From contig OV050031.1 of the NCBI GenBank assembly GCA_920105625.2, forward strand, positions 126,016,275 through 126,080,274: 64,000 nucleotides of DNA, given 5' to 3'. Under the pieces are notes generated by a model. It had not been told where the DNA came from and did not search any database. It saw only the letters and a program-made list of their open reading frames with translations. Source of the DNA: Clusia tigrina (taxonomy: Eukaryota > Arthropoda > Insecta > Diptera > Clusiidae). A program made the translations under genes and the position numbers. Below, piece after piece: positions 1 through 10,524 of this stretch. Numbering within the stretch: position 1 is the stretch's first letter; each line of letters opens with the position of its first letter.

Positions 1-171
1 AGCCGCCGACTATATATCTTTGCGATCAGAAGTGATTCTGCTTAGTCTTTTTAATCGTTAATTTCTAACCGCTCAACTCGCTCACTCCGTGTGTTTCTCT
101 TTTTATCGTTGATTTTCCGGTGCACTCATCTCTAAACTCTTAACGCGTGTGACAATAACTTTTTGTTAGGA

Positions 172-972
172 TGGCCCGCCGGTTTCTTATCTTCGGGGAC
201 AGCAGATTCTCCTTGCTGGCAGAATCTCCCCAAGCTAAACGCAAAAAAACTGTAATAAAATAATTGAGAATTTCCTTAATTTACCAATACTAAAAAAAGA
301 AAGTCTAAAGTATGTACATAGTAATCTCTGCGAGTGATTCAAATAAACCAATTGCCAAATATTCCTGCTTTGCTGTTCAGAAAGCATTCCTATTATTTAC
401 CAAAGAGATCCAGAAGATTACTGAATTACGTGACGGTAATTTGCTTCTTCTTTTAAAAAACATATCGATTGCAAATAAATTTGTTGCCACAAAATATTTA
501 CATAGAATTTGTTCAGTAAATGCAAAGTTTCACTCTTATCTCAATTATTCCAAAGGCACGATCTACGCTCCATGCCTTAATGACTTGCCTGAACAAGAAA
601 TAATTGAAAATATGAAAGAAGTTGTCGAAAGTTTTTAAATTTATTAAAAAAATAGACGGTAAATCTTTTCCCAACGGGGTATTACTCCTCACGTTCGACA
701 AATACCACCTCCCAGAATCAGTCCAAGTTTCCTGGCGCTCAGCACTTGTAAAACCATATTTTCCCAATCCGATGAGGTGCAATAATTGCCAAAAGCTAGG
801 CCACACAGCTAAATGGTGCAAAAGCTCCCCAGCTTGCGACACATGCAGCCTTCCTCCACACGTTCCCGAAAAGTGCTCCCGCACACTTTGCGCCAATTGT
901 TCAGGTGACCAACCCTCCTCTGCTAGATCTTGCCCCAAATTCACTCAAGCAAAAGAAATTATAAAAATTTAA
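172..972 (+). pseudogene. LINE ORF1 (gag-like, CCHC) pseudogene
   Basis: Starts at an ATG in the same position as ORF1 of the intact LINE (31921) and breaks after about 30 codons. Similarity resumes at 312 in another frame, and a further shift lies near 630. The C-terminal part (622-972) keeps three CCHC knuckles, beginning CNNCQKLGHTAKWC and continuing as CDTCSLPPHVPEKC and CANCSGDQPSSARSC. Such proteins bind LINE RNA and help target-primed reverse transcription. The Ser/Thr/Asn-rich tail of the intact homologue is not in frame here. Confidence 0.8.
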
Positions 973-1429
973 ACACAAAACAAATGAACACATAGCGAAG
1001 CACTTAATTTTTACAAAGCAAATACACCGTATTTCAATGATTCTTCCCCCTCCTTCTCCTCAATTCTCAATAACCCCACATATGAACTTCAACTTCTTCT
1101 AATAACACTGACAACAACAACAAAAATATATACACTTCACCATATTCAGACGGCTCTTTAAAAATTGCAAAATCGTCGTCATCTATTCATTCAATCCTTA
1201 AACCACCTACTTTGAGCCACTGGCTAACGCAAACCGCTCCCGGACCAATCTCACAAAAAAAACTCTCACATAATTCAGACAACAAACTAACTCAATTTAT
1301 TTCGTAACTTATTCATATATTAGTATATATATTTTATATCCACACTATAAAAAGTTATTTATACATTTTATTAATAAGCCCTCCCATCACCTCGTATAAC
1401 CAATCCATAAGTTATTATAGCAATAATAT

Positions 1430-4400
1430 GTTTAAAATACTAGTTCCATTCTATGTGGTTTCTTCAACAATTACAACGAGCTTCAAATCCTCATTAAAGA
1501 ACACTCCCTTTGCTTCATTTCCTTACAACAATCCCACCTCCCGGCAAACACTTCCGCTGTAGTGCCAAAACAATAGTGCAGCTATTTCACGAACTAACCT
1601 CAAAACCAAACAAAAAATCAAGGTGTAGGTGGATTAATCAGAAAAAACTGTCCCCACAAGCTTATTCTAGTTCAGTCTAATATTGCCACTTTAGCAATAG
1701 AAGTAGCTCTTGAATTCAAATTCACCATTATTTCTATGTACTCGTACATCCCCCAGAGCAAACGTTTAATTCTATTGAAGTAATTAGTATTCTCCGTCAG
1801 TTCTGTACATCCATTATAGTCTTAGGCGACTTTAATTCCTGGTCTCCTTTTTGGGGCTCCCCTCTCCCTAACACAAGAGGTAAGACCCTTGAGAATGTTA
1901 TTCTAGGCGAAGACATTATATATAAATGATGGATCTCCCACTTTTCATCGCACAACACCTTTACACATGTGGATCTTACTGTTTGCTCCTCATTACTGGC
2001 ACCCAGGGTTACTTCATATACCCTTCCCGATGTAAACAACAACGATCATTTCCCCATAATATCCGATTTAGCGTTCATCCAATGTAGAGAAAAAATAGTC
2101 CCAAAACCTAAATTAATTCTGGAAAATGCTGACTAGTCTGAGTTTCATCTGCATTTGCAAAACCTATTAAATTCTTGCGCTGTTCTCAACATAAATAAAG
2201 AAGCCGCAATCCTCCAAAAAAATGTTCCTTCTGCAGCCCACTACGCGATACCTCAAACCAATAATCGTCCACTAAAAACTGTTGTCCCCTGGTATACTGA
2301 TCTCACTAGATTAAAAGTAGAGAAGCACAAATTTTGGTGGATCTTCAAACGTGATCGCTCACAAACCAATTTGATACAATTCAAAAAGGCTAACGCTCTA
2401 ATCAGGAAGGAGTTGAGAACGGCTAAAAGATCCAGTCTAGTAAAATTTACAGAATCAATCATCCCAACAACACCTTCCAAAAAAGTATGGAGTGATATAA
2501 AAAGCTAGCAGGAACATACGTTCATAATTCCATTAAACTTATTTACTCTCGTTATGTCCTTTTACTCGATCCCATAGACATAGGAAACTACTTTGCTTCC
2601 CACTGGTCCACTTCCTCAGAAGATTCAAATTTCCATAGTACTTTTATAAAGAGTAAACACCAATCTATCAGTGAGTCATCATCGAGTTCCCTCTTTATCC
2701 GCTCAATGTATAGAATCCAAAATCACGAGACTTGAGTTTGACAATACCATATCATCCATGTCGGGTACAACACCTGGATTGGATGGAGTATCATATCCCA
2801 TGTTAAAGCACTTGCCTGGAAATTTAAAAGACAGATTGATAAACCTCTACAACACCATTCTAAACCAAGGCGTTTACACACACACATGGAAAGTAGCCCT
2901 CGTGATTCCCGCCCTAAACCAAACAAGCCTATTACTGATGTATCAAGCTATAGACCAATTTCTCTGTTGTCTTGCATGGGTAAAATTCTTGAGAAAATAA
3001 TCTCGGTGCGCCTCAAATGGTACGCGGTAAAAAACAATCTACTCAGTTCCAACCAATTCGCCTTCAAAAAAGAACTCGGTACAATTGATGCTTTGTTACA
3101 CATTGAACATTACATTTCTAATACTATCTCATTCAAAAATCATGTTTCCACGTTATGTTTAGACTTCGCTCAAGCATTTGATCGTGTAAGAGTTCATGCC
3201 ATTTTGCACCAGCTGAAGAAATGGAAAGTCTGCCACAGAATATACAACTTTGTAAGAAGTTTTTTATCCAACCGAAGGTTTTGCGTTAAAATTAATAATG
3301 TTCAATTTCAAACTTACAATCTCTACAACGGAATCCCACAAAGCTCTCCTTTGTCAGTCGTGCTATTTATAAATGCTTTCTATTAATTAAGTCTTATAAT
3401 TTAAAAACACAAATATACGCCGATGACGTACTCATTTTTTCAAATAATAACAATCAAAACACGGGAAAGCCAATTTTAACTAATATTCTTTCTGACATAA
3501 CAAAATGGTCTAAATACAATAAAGCCATCCTTTGTTATGACAAAAGCAAAACATTTCACAGTCCTAGTTTTAATTTAGTTTACGATAATATTAATATTAA
3601 CTGTTCCGATACTATAAAATTTCCTGGTGTTTTCTTTGACAGAAAATTCACTTTTAGAGAACATTTAACATGATTAAATATTTATCGTCTAAGTATTCCC
3701 ATATTCATACTTCATCTTTAATTAATATATCAGTAGCTTTAATACTATTAAAAATTGATATGGGCTGTCTATTTATGGTCACTGTGCAAAAAGTAACATC
3801 AGGCTTATTTGCCCACCTTATCATGCTGCAATTCGACGTTTTCTCCGAGCATTTCCAACGTCGCCAACCAATAGCATTTTAACAGAAGCAGGACTACCAT
3901 ATATCGAACGTCGTGTTTATCACAAAACACTAAGGTTCATACCAAAAATTCTTCAAAGCACTAATAAAAACATATATAAAATAGTCGATACTTCATCACG
4001 ATACAAACGGAGCTACAACCATCCAGCCACCATATTAAGATTCAAAAACCACCGTTCAGAAATTGACTTTTTTAGACCTTCTAAATATCGCAAGCTAGAC
4101 TTCTTTCCTCCATGGCTCCTTCCAAGCTCTTCGTTTCTTCTCCAATTACAGCATTACGGAAAATGCGTTACGAATAGCCGCACTTACAATCATCTCTTCC
4201 GAGAACACACGATGCCATTAACATCTCAATCCTGGAAACTGATCTTTACCGACGGATCCAAGTCCGACTGCAATACTTCTTTTGCTGTTGTAGAGGCCAA
4301 CGGCAAGACGATTGGTGCAGGCCATTTACTACATTTTTCCTCAGTATTTACCGCTAAAGCCACAGCAGTGCAAGAAGGTTTAAACTACTCATCAGTCACC

Positions 4401-4475
4401 AAGGGTAAATTCATCATCTGTACGGACAGCAAATCTACTATTGCCGCTATACTGAACATCTCTAACAGTAATTAA
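1430..4475 (+). pseudogene. LINE ORF2 (EN-RT-RNase H) pseudogene
   Basis: Pieces of a LINE polyprotein in changing frames. Around 1800-1860 the APE-type endonuclease motif LGDFNSWSPFWGS is visible. RT is read from about 2671 to 3386 (SSYRPISLLSCMGKILEK, then FAQAFDRV, then NGIPQSSPLSVVLF). A frameshift precedes the catalytic YADDVLIF box near 3417. RNase H is read at 4212-4475 (FTDGSKSDCNTSFAVV, then ICTDSKSTIAAI) and stops before its last motif. The order matches ORF2 at 33301-37005. The pieces are clearly homologous to that ORF but cannot be functional. Confidence 0.82.
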
Positions 4476-4788
4476 ACAGTGTATGATCTGGCGCAAAAAC
4501 GCGTGTATTTTTGTAAGGGCCTCTTAAATTTACAAAAATATTTTATTAGTCGAAAGCTTTTAGAGGTGCCATCTGGCGATGAGTTTTTTGTGGAAAGCTC
4601 TGGTTTGTGTCTTTGCTATGATCGGAGTGAGCTTTTGTGGGAAGCTGTGTTTTGGTTTGTGTCTGTGCTATAAGAAAGTTCTTATGTGTTGAAATTTCCT
4701 CATACCCCCCCCCCCACTCCATAAGTTCAACACAGTTTGCTATTTATTGATCAAAAAAAAGCATATGCGTTCGTTCTGATGTGATCGC
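4476..4788. other. Noncoding spacer with a C homopolymer
   Basis: No gene is seen. It holds a run of about ten C's near 4706-4717 and AT-rich sequence. It separates the LINE remnant from the virus-like cluster. Confidence 0.5.
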
Positions 4789-4824
4789 TTGGTTTGTGAA
4801 AGTGAATTTATAATTTTTAAAAAA

Positions 4825-5279
4825 ATGGAAGCGGAGAGAGTAATAGTTATGGATGTTCAAGGATTTTATAGTGAAACTAAATTTATTCCGAAGGAAATCA
4901 TTATTTCGGGAGCAGATATGGGGATAAAATCGTTTATTATTGGACCACCTTTTGAATATTCGAGGCTATTAAAGGAAGAAAGGAAAACAATTGATTGGTT
5001 GACTCATCATCATCATGGATTACGCTGGCATGATGGTAACTCAACGCAAAAGGATCTCTATGAATATATTTTTCTAAATAGAAAGAAAGTAGAAAATCCA
5101 ACTCTACTCGTATATGTAAAAGGTTTGGAAAAAGCAAAATGGCAAAAGCAAATTTGATAGGAGAAGAAATAATTATAAACAATTTAGATGATTTTGGTTG
5201 TCCTAGTTTAAAAAATTTATATAAAACTAATAACAATATAAATGTTTGTGAATATCATAAAAAGCATTGTAATGTATAA
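4825..5279 (+). pseudogene. Short exonuclease-like protein of a virus/transposon-associated family (frameshifted)
   Basis: The ATG at 4825 opens a protein starting MEAERVIVMDVQGFYSETKF, with later motifs THHHHGLRWHDG and LLVYVKGLEKAKW. At about 5140 the frame shifts, and the family-typical tail (NNLDDFGCPSLKNLY, then a Cys/His end) continues to a stop near 5279. I recognise the pattern (VMDxQGF, HHxH region, CPSL) as a small protein family recurrent in insect genomes near mobile or viral DNA. Its early Asp and later His/Asp residues suggest an RNase H-like 3'-5' exonuclease fold, but this is inference. It lies 1-2 kb from polymerase-cluster genes. Confidence 0.45.
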
Positions 5280-6050
5280 AAAAAAAAATGGAAGAAATAT
5301 GTGTATTTGTGTGAAAAATGTAATTGTATTAGGAAATTTTATACTTACTTAGGTAGGTAGGAGTGGCCGCCCAGTTTGCCAAAAGCACACTTGAGCACAC
5401 ATAATGGCCCATTGTGATACCACGGTGTGGCGCCGTTCAAGCACTGACTAAAAATGTTCCCATACTTGGGATGGTGATAGTCAGCGCAAGGACAGCGCCA
5501 GGAAAGGCACGACTCCCCCGTCATGTTTCAGGAAACCATCCTGATACTTTGATGAACCTGGCTATGTCCGTAATATTAATGGATGACAGCTCTGTCAGGC
5601 TTGTAAGAAATGGGGCACCAAAGGTGCGAATTCTTCTTCTGCTCAAGGATGGGCAGTGGCATAAGAGGTGGAAAACCGTCTCGTCCTCCTCCTCGAAGCC
5701 ACAGCCTCGGCAAAAGTCATTTAAGGGTAGGCCCAGTCTTTCTGCGTGCTGTCCCATTATGCAGTGGCCGGGCAAAACCGACACAGTTGTCGACAGTGAT
5801 ATGCGATCAAGTCGAAGAAGTACTTACTTCAAAATATAAAAATTTCAAAATTAAATAAAACTAAAAACAATTTATATAAAACTAATATCAATATTTGTGA
5901 ATATCATACAAAGCATTGCAAATGTATAAAAAAAAAAAATTAAAGAAATATGTGTATTTGTGCAGAGAAAAAAAATGTAATTGTATTAGGAAATTTTATA
6001 CTTACTTCAAAATATAAATTTCAATAAATTAAAATTAAAAACATATATAC
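5218..6050. repeat. Tandem duplication of about 175 bp, first copy split by a LINE insertion
   Basis: The 3' end of the preceding gene plus its AT-rich downstream sequence occurs twice in tandem. Copy 1 is 5218-5350 joined to 5830-5871; copy 2 starts at 5872. Shared blocks include TTATATAAAACTAATA, AAAGAAATATGTGTATTTGTG and AATTGTATTAGGAAATTTTATA. The LINE fragment at 5351-5820 sits inside copy 1, so duplication came first. Confidence 0.7.
5351..5820 (-). mobile_element. 5'-truncated LINE tail with 9-bp target duplication
   Basis: A 470-bp minus-strand insertion flanked by TACTTACTT on both sides (5342-5350 and 5821-5829). It encodes the C-terminal tail of an R1/Jockey-type ORF2 (5521-5784, minus): a post-RNase H segment with the Cys/His pattern CRGCGFEEEDETVFHLLCHC followed by CPSL. 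Its 3' end on the minus strand is a short ACCT repeat, consistent with target-primed insertion. It is truncated at the 5' end and cannot move by itself. Confidence 0.75.
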
Positions 6051-6161
6051 GTATATTTTGATTTTTTATTTTAAAATTTGTTTATTTTATTTTTTACAGT
6101 TTTACATATATTGTTACTTTTCTATTTTCTATTGGAACAAGAGCATACATAGATTCTTTAG

Positions 6162-6515
6162 CTAAGAAATTATTATTAGTTTTTTTTCTGTAATTACACG
6201 AGCGCTGACAGTCCAAACTGCTTTTTCAATTGAACGAGAAAAATTTATCATCCTGGGAATTAACTCAAATTCTTTATCTGGATGTTCTATTGTATATTTT
6301 TCCTCTAATTTGAAAAGGATATCCTGCTCTACGCATTCTGTAAGAGCATCCAAGAATAAATCGTCTGTGTTCCATAGATTGCAGAAACCTTGATCTAATT
6401 CAGCATCATTTAAATTATTTCCGAAATAATTCGGATCTTCCAAAATTGACTTTTCTTCATTAAATTTTAAATGAACCATTTTTTCCTTACATAGAAGGTT
6501 GACAAAAGTTCCCAT
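6162..6515 (-). CDS. Unknown acidic 117-residue protein
   Basis: I do not recognise this protein. It begins MGTFVNLLCKEKMVHLKF, is rich in Asp/Glu in the middle (NNLNDAELDQGF, DALTECVEQDIL) and has no signal peptide or membrane segment. It lies 58 bp downstream of another unknown minus-strand ORF (6574-6864); the two could be parts of one broken gene or a pair transcribed from the repeat array at about 6.9 kb. Its place in the polymerase cluster suggests a virus-like element gene, but nothing in the sequence proves that it is expressed. Confidence 0.35.
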   Translation of the reverse strand: MGTFVNLLCKEKMVHLKFNEEKSILEDPNYFGNNLNDAELDQGFCNLWNTDDLFLDALTECVEQDILFKLEEKYTIEHPDKEFELIPRMINFSRSIEKAVWTVSARVITEKKLIIIS

Positions 6516-6573
6516 ACTGAATTTAAAATTTTCTCACATCAGCCTTTTTATAGTCTTTTTGAAGTGAAGGAAA

Positions 6574-6864
6574 TCAGAGTAAGGGGATGCGAGGTAATTT
6601 AAACATTGTTGCATATAGATTAAAAAGTTTTCCTGCCATTCGATATCGCTCATAAAGTATTACACATGCACATGTGCTTACATTCTGTATGTTGTCATCA
6701 TTTGTTGCCCACCAACAATCTAACTTATGAATTCCATATATATAATTAGAGAGCTTTGATATTTTTAATTCATTTATTACTGCTTGTAAGAATTCTATAT
6801 GCTCTGCTTCAATCCAAAATCTGTATTTATTAAGTAAATTTTCCAACACAGTAGAGGAAATCAT
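6574..6864 (-). CDS. Unknown 96-residue protein next to repeat array
   Basis: Not recognised. It starts MISSTVLENLLNKYRFWIEA and carries a Trp/Cys-containing segment (LDCWWATNDDNIQN, then STCACVILYERYRMAGKLF) that looks like a folded domain rather than random AT-rich translation. The start codon lies about 30 bp from the edge of the repeat array. It is followed after 58 bp by the 117-residue ORF on the same strand. No known catalytic motif is seen. Confidence 0.35.
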   Translation of the reverse strand: MISSTVLENLLNKYRFWIEAEHIEFLQAVINELKISKLSNYIYGIHKLDCWWATNDDNIQNVSTCACVILYERYRMAGKLFNLYATMFKLPRIPLL

Positions 6865-6891
6865 TTTGAACAGCTTTCTTCAACTCAGTTT

Positions 6892-7480
6892 ATTGTTTAC
6901 TGACAAAAAAAAAAAAAAATGCAGTTGCATTCTATTTAAAAATATAAGCTTCTTGAACTCTCTTTGTTATATACTAATAAAAAAAAAAATGCAGCTGCAT
7001 CCCATTAAAATCAACTTTGATTGATGTTCACTGAGAAAAAATGTACTTGCATTCTATTTTTAAAAATATAAATTTCTTGAATTCTCTTTATTGTTTACTG
7101 AAAAAAATGCAGTTGCTTTCAATTTAAAAATATAAACTTCTTGAACTCTCTTTGTTATATACTAATAAAAAAAATTCAGCTGCATCCCATTAAAATCAAC
7201 TTTGATTGATGTTCACTGAGAAAAAATGTACTTGCTTTCTATTTTTTAAAATACAAATTTCTTGAACTCTCTTTGTTCAAGAAATTTGTGCAGCTGCTTT
7301 CCATTTAAAAAAAAAAAAATTATTATATATATATATATAAACTTCTTGAACTCTCATTGTTGTTTACTAATAAAAAAAAAATGTAGCTGCAAAAATGCAG
7401 CTGCATCCTATTTAGATAAAAGCTTATTCAACACGAATGTGTGTTTTTAAATGCAGTTGCTTTCTCGAACTCAACATATA
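6892..7480. repeat. AT-rich tandem repeat array with palindromic GCAGCTGC/GCAGTTGC cores
   Basis: An array of imperfect units: two full units of about 190-200 bp (starting near 6892 and 7089) plus partial ones. Each holds an A-run, a core ATGCAGTTGC or ATGCAGCTGCAT (the latter a 12-bp perfect palindrome), then a block like CTTCTTGAACTCTCTTTGTT, and a block CATTAAAATCAACTTTGATT. A TA dinucleotide run lies at about 7322-7340. It sits between minus-strand ORFs on its left and a plus-strand gene on its right, where a bidirectional promoter or replication region would be expected. Confidence 0.75.
7253..7289. repeat. Perfect 15-bp inverted repeat (hairpin) in the array
   Basis: ACAAATTTCTTGAAC (7253-7267) and GTTCAAGAAATTTGT (7275-7289) are exact reverse complements with a 7-nt loop. 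The arms are made from the array's own CTTGAAC motif, so the hairpin arose by local inversion or duplication within the array. Confidence 0.85.
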
Positions 7481-7546
7481 AATAGTTCGCTAATGAGCGA
7501 GTTTATATTAGTCTTTCTTTTCTCTTCGACAACAAAGTGAAGAATA

Positions 7547-7878
7547 TACAATCATATTCATATTTTTGAAACGGATAGTACTATAAGTGCACTTAACAGC
7601 ATTTCTCAAATAAAGGGATACAAAAAACCAGTTCTAAGCCTTAGAATCTTTCCATTCGACACCCTCATAAGGATAAATAAGGCTAGCAGGAAACATACAC
7701 CGTATGGAGAAAAAATCATGGTGGAGTTAGATGAACATGTAATATTCTTACCTCAAAAATTTAATAGTTTAGAGGTGACGATATTTTAAACTTATCAAGT
7801 GGAGAATTTTTTATTAAAAAGATAAATGTAATTAATAATAACTATAAATTTGTTTTTGAAACTAAAAATAAAGAATAA
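7547..7878 (+). pseudogene. Small FLPxxF-type protein next to the polymerase (broken)
   Basis: No good ATG is seen. The readable frame runs through SISQIKGYKKPVLSLRI and NKASRKHTPYGEKIMVEL to VIFLPQKFNSLE, then ends at a stop near 7788. After a shift it continues as DDILNLSSGEFFIKKINV to a stop at 7876-7878. The T.YG (usually T.FG) followed by a beta-like stretch and FLPxxF is a pattern I know from small insect proteins of unknown function near DNA-virus-like polymerases. A compact OB-like nucleic-acid-binding fold is plausible but inferred. It converges on the polymerase gene; the two stops lie about 30 bp apart. Confidence 0.45.
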
Positions 7879-7908
7879 AAAAATAAAAAATCTGTAATAA
7901 ATTTGCAA

Positions 7909-10391
7909 TTAGTTGTTTATTTTTTTATCTATATCCACAATTCTAAAGTGGCCCCACGCTTTCGATTCATTAGTACCAGACACTAAAAATCGGTTGTCAT
8001 CAAATTGATTCAAAGCGAGCTTAGTTTGAGTGATGCTGTTAACTTCATGTGTCAGCGATTGAATTAAATTTTGTTCAATATTATTTTGCAGACAATCAAC
8101 ATAGTCATCAAATTTTATCCTATTTTTTATTATATGTCTTTTTACACCTTTACACTTTTTTTGTTCATCTTTACCCTCTACCTGTATTGCATACATTTTT
8201 GATCTGAGACCAACAAATGCAGTCATTATGTCACCTTTATTCTCATCTTTCATGAGACCCAGAACTTTTTTATTTACGTGAGGGATATCCCATCTGTTTC
8301 CAATAGGGTAGTCGCTTTTATCAAAACGTTTAGCACAATCACGCTTAATGATTTGATACAAGTCGGGGCAAATGACTTCATATATAAGAGAATCTGTATC
8401 AGTATAGCAAATAGTACAATTGGATCCAAATTCAGGAAGCATATAACCATCATGCAAATCGTAAATGGTTGTTTTAGCTAGATCGAGGATACACATACCA
8501 ACATATATGGGCTTATTGAAGAAAACTTCTGTCTTGTTTAGCTCTATAGCAACAAGATTTTCATTGAATATGGTTGAAGATTTAAATTCCAGCTTGGAAA
8601 TAAGAGCTTCTGCTCCATATCGACCCTTCCATTTTGTTATCAGTTTCACAATACTATAATTTCGGATATTCTCTATAGTTTTACCAAAGATGGCATTTAT
8701 CATGAGTTTGAAAAGATTTTTTTCAAATTCATTTTTGGCTAATTTTCGGAGATTTGTGTTTAAATCAATATATGATTTCAGCCAAAGAGATTGCTTAAAT
8801 TGAAGAATTTTGTGAGTTTTAGTTAATCTAAGGCCATATTTTAAAGCCTGCTTCAGACTGCGATAATGGATTATGTACTTTGTTTTGTTAAACAAAGTAC
8901 CCATTAATTTTCTCTGGTTTGAGCCTCGACGTTTAGCATGCTCGGGGCATAAAGGGAGATCATTATGTTGATCGTGAAGATTATTTGGATATTTCAGGGA
9001 TATACCTTATATCTGAATCATCAGATATATCCTCTACTTTGAAATTTTCTAAATCTTGTACCCAATTAAAATCACAATGGGGGAGATATTGAGACATTGC
9101 CCAACCATATTGATTATTTACATTGAAGTACATCAAGTATTTTGATGGTTGTGCAGCATCATAATTGTTCATGTACTTGTTGTTTGCTTTAGTATATCGT
9201 TTACTACACTGACTAAGACCCCCACGAATACCTCGCTCTACAAACATGAGCATATCAACATCTGTTCGAGAGTTATGTTAGTATGTTTAAGCATAGCATC
9301 CCATGTATAACCCGGTAAAGTGAAATAGTGAGCGGGATCTAACCCGTATGTTGGATAGCAACCTGAACGAAATTGTTCAAAAATATCTGCTAGTAAAAGA
9401 ACGTCAGTCTTTAAGTACATGTCTGAATATTCCCCCAAATTATTTATATTCAATTTAGTCCAAACATTGCAGGCATGTGCATACTCGTCCCGACTGATAC
9501 TAGTATTATTCAATTTATTATAAAATTAAGAAACATTAGGCAAAGAGGTTTCGGAAAATTTTGAAGCATCTTCACAATAATCGAAAGGAAAAACACCCTT
9601 ACGAGTTAACAGACTTTACTGATCATCGCACAAATCTTGAAACTGTGATTTTAAAATTGGAAATGAGAAAAGTGATGATGCTAAGGTATCCAAACTACTT
9701 CCCATAAATTTGAAGGAATCAATGAAGCGGAATTTTATTAAAAATTCATCCAAATTCTTTGTAATGAAATGAAATGTAGCGTTCTTTATTTATTGGAAGG
9801 AGTTCGATACGTCCTTTCAAATATAAAGCCAAATTTTTAATTATGAAATGAGCGTCATAACCGCTGAGGTAATGCAAAATAATAGGAATCGTATGGGAAT
9901 CCTTGAAATTTATGTTACATTCCTCATGCACCGGTCCACGATAAATACCCGTTAAATGACAATGGTCAAGCACTTTTTTATTCTCATCACTAAATGATTT
10001 TTTACAGATATGACATGTAGTAGCCAATTCAAAAGCTCGATTGTGTTCAATGGATAATTTATCCATTGGAAGAGGGCAAAGGAATACTGTTTCAACATCT
10101 TCAGCGAATTGCTTAAGTTCGCTTACAAACCATTGACTACAGTCTCCACCACGATAGCCTTTATAAAACGAAAGCGTGGGGTCGTACATACACTGAACAT
10201 AAAATGCTTAAATTTTTTATCGACAGAAAGTGGTATCTGATTGGTTTCTCATTATCATTATTATCATCATTACTTTTTCTTTTTACTTGTTTACTCTCTA
10301 TATTTCTTTCATAAGATTTCCTTTTCAATTGTTTGTATTTTTTTAGATTGTTTTCATATCTATCGTCTGTTGATGTGCTAGCTTTTTTCAT
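7909..10391 (-). pseudogene. Protein-primed family B DNA polymerase (Polinton/adintovirus-like), pseudogene
   Basis: Read on the minus strand in several frames. From 10189: an endonuclease VII-like Cys/His module (CHICKKSF, then DHCHLTGIYRGPVHEECN) and the exonuclease box LHYLSGYDAHFIIK. From 9513: YLKTDVLLLADIFEQFR. From 9253: the palm motif A region [17 protein letters not shown]. From 8904: motif B KLMINAIFGKTIENIR and motif C CYTDTDSLIYE, ending at 7909. The family copies DNA from a protein primer in Polintons, adintoviruses and bidnaviruses. Stops and frameshifts split it at least three times, and motif A has Asn where the metal-binding Asp is expected. No integrase, capsid or packaging ATPase is seen in the window. 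Confidence 0.85.
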
Positions 10392-10524
10392 TGGAAATGG
10401 TGCTTGTGATGTAATTAAAGGGACTACTGTATTAGGAACTACATTCTCTTTATCAGTATCATTTACACTTGTTTGTGTTCCGTAATTTTGTTATATCTTT
10501 TCTCTTTTAATTGTCTATTCACAT

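Larger units (their letters stand above)
1..4475 (+). mobile_element. I-clade non-LTR retrotransposon remnant
   Basis: A decayed LINE with the same architecture as the intact element at about 31.7-37.1 kb: a short 5' leader, an ORF1 with three CCHC knuckles, then endonuclease, reverse transcriptase and RNase H. Similarity in ORF1, RT and RNase H is clear but far from identity, so this is a related family rather than a copy of the same one. Many frameshifts and stops break it. The 5' boundary is at or before the window start, and coding similarity stops near 4475 inside RNase H, so the 3' end is missing. Confidence 0.85.

Noticed and set aside
513..944. 143-codon minus-strand ORF opposite the LINE ORF1.
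   Set aside because: It is a shadow of the CCHC coding region on the plus strand and resembles no protein.
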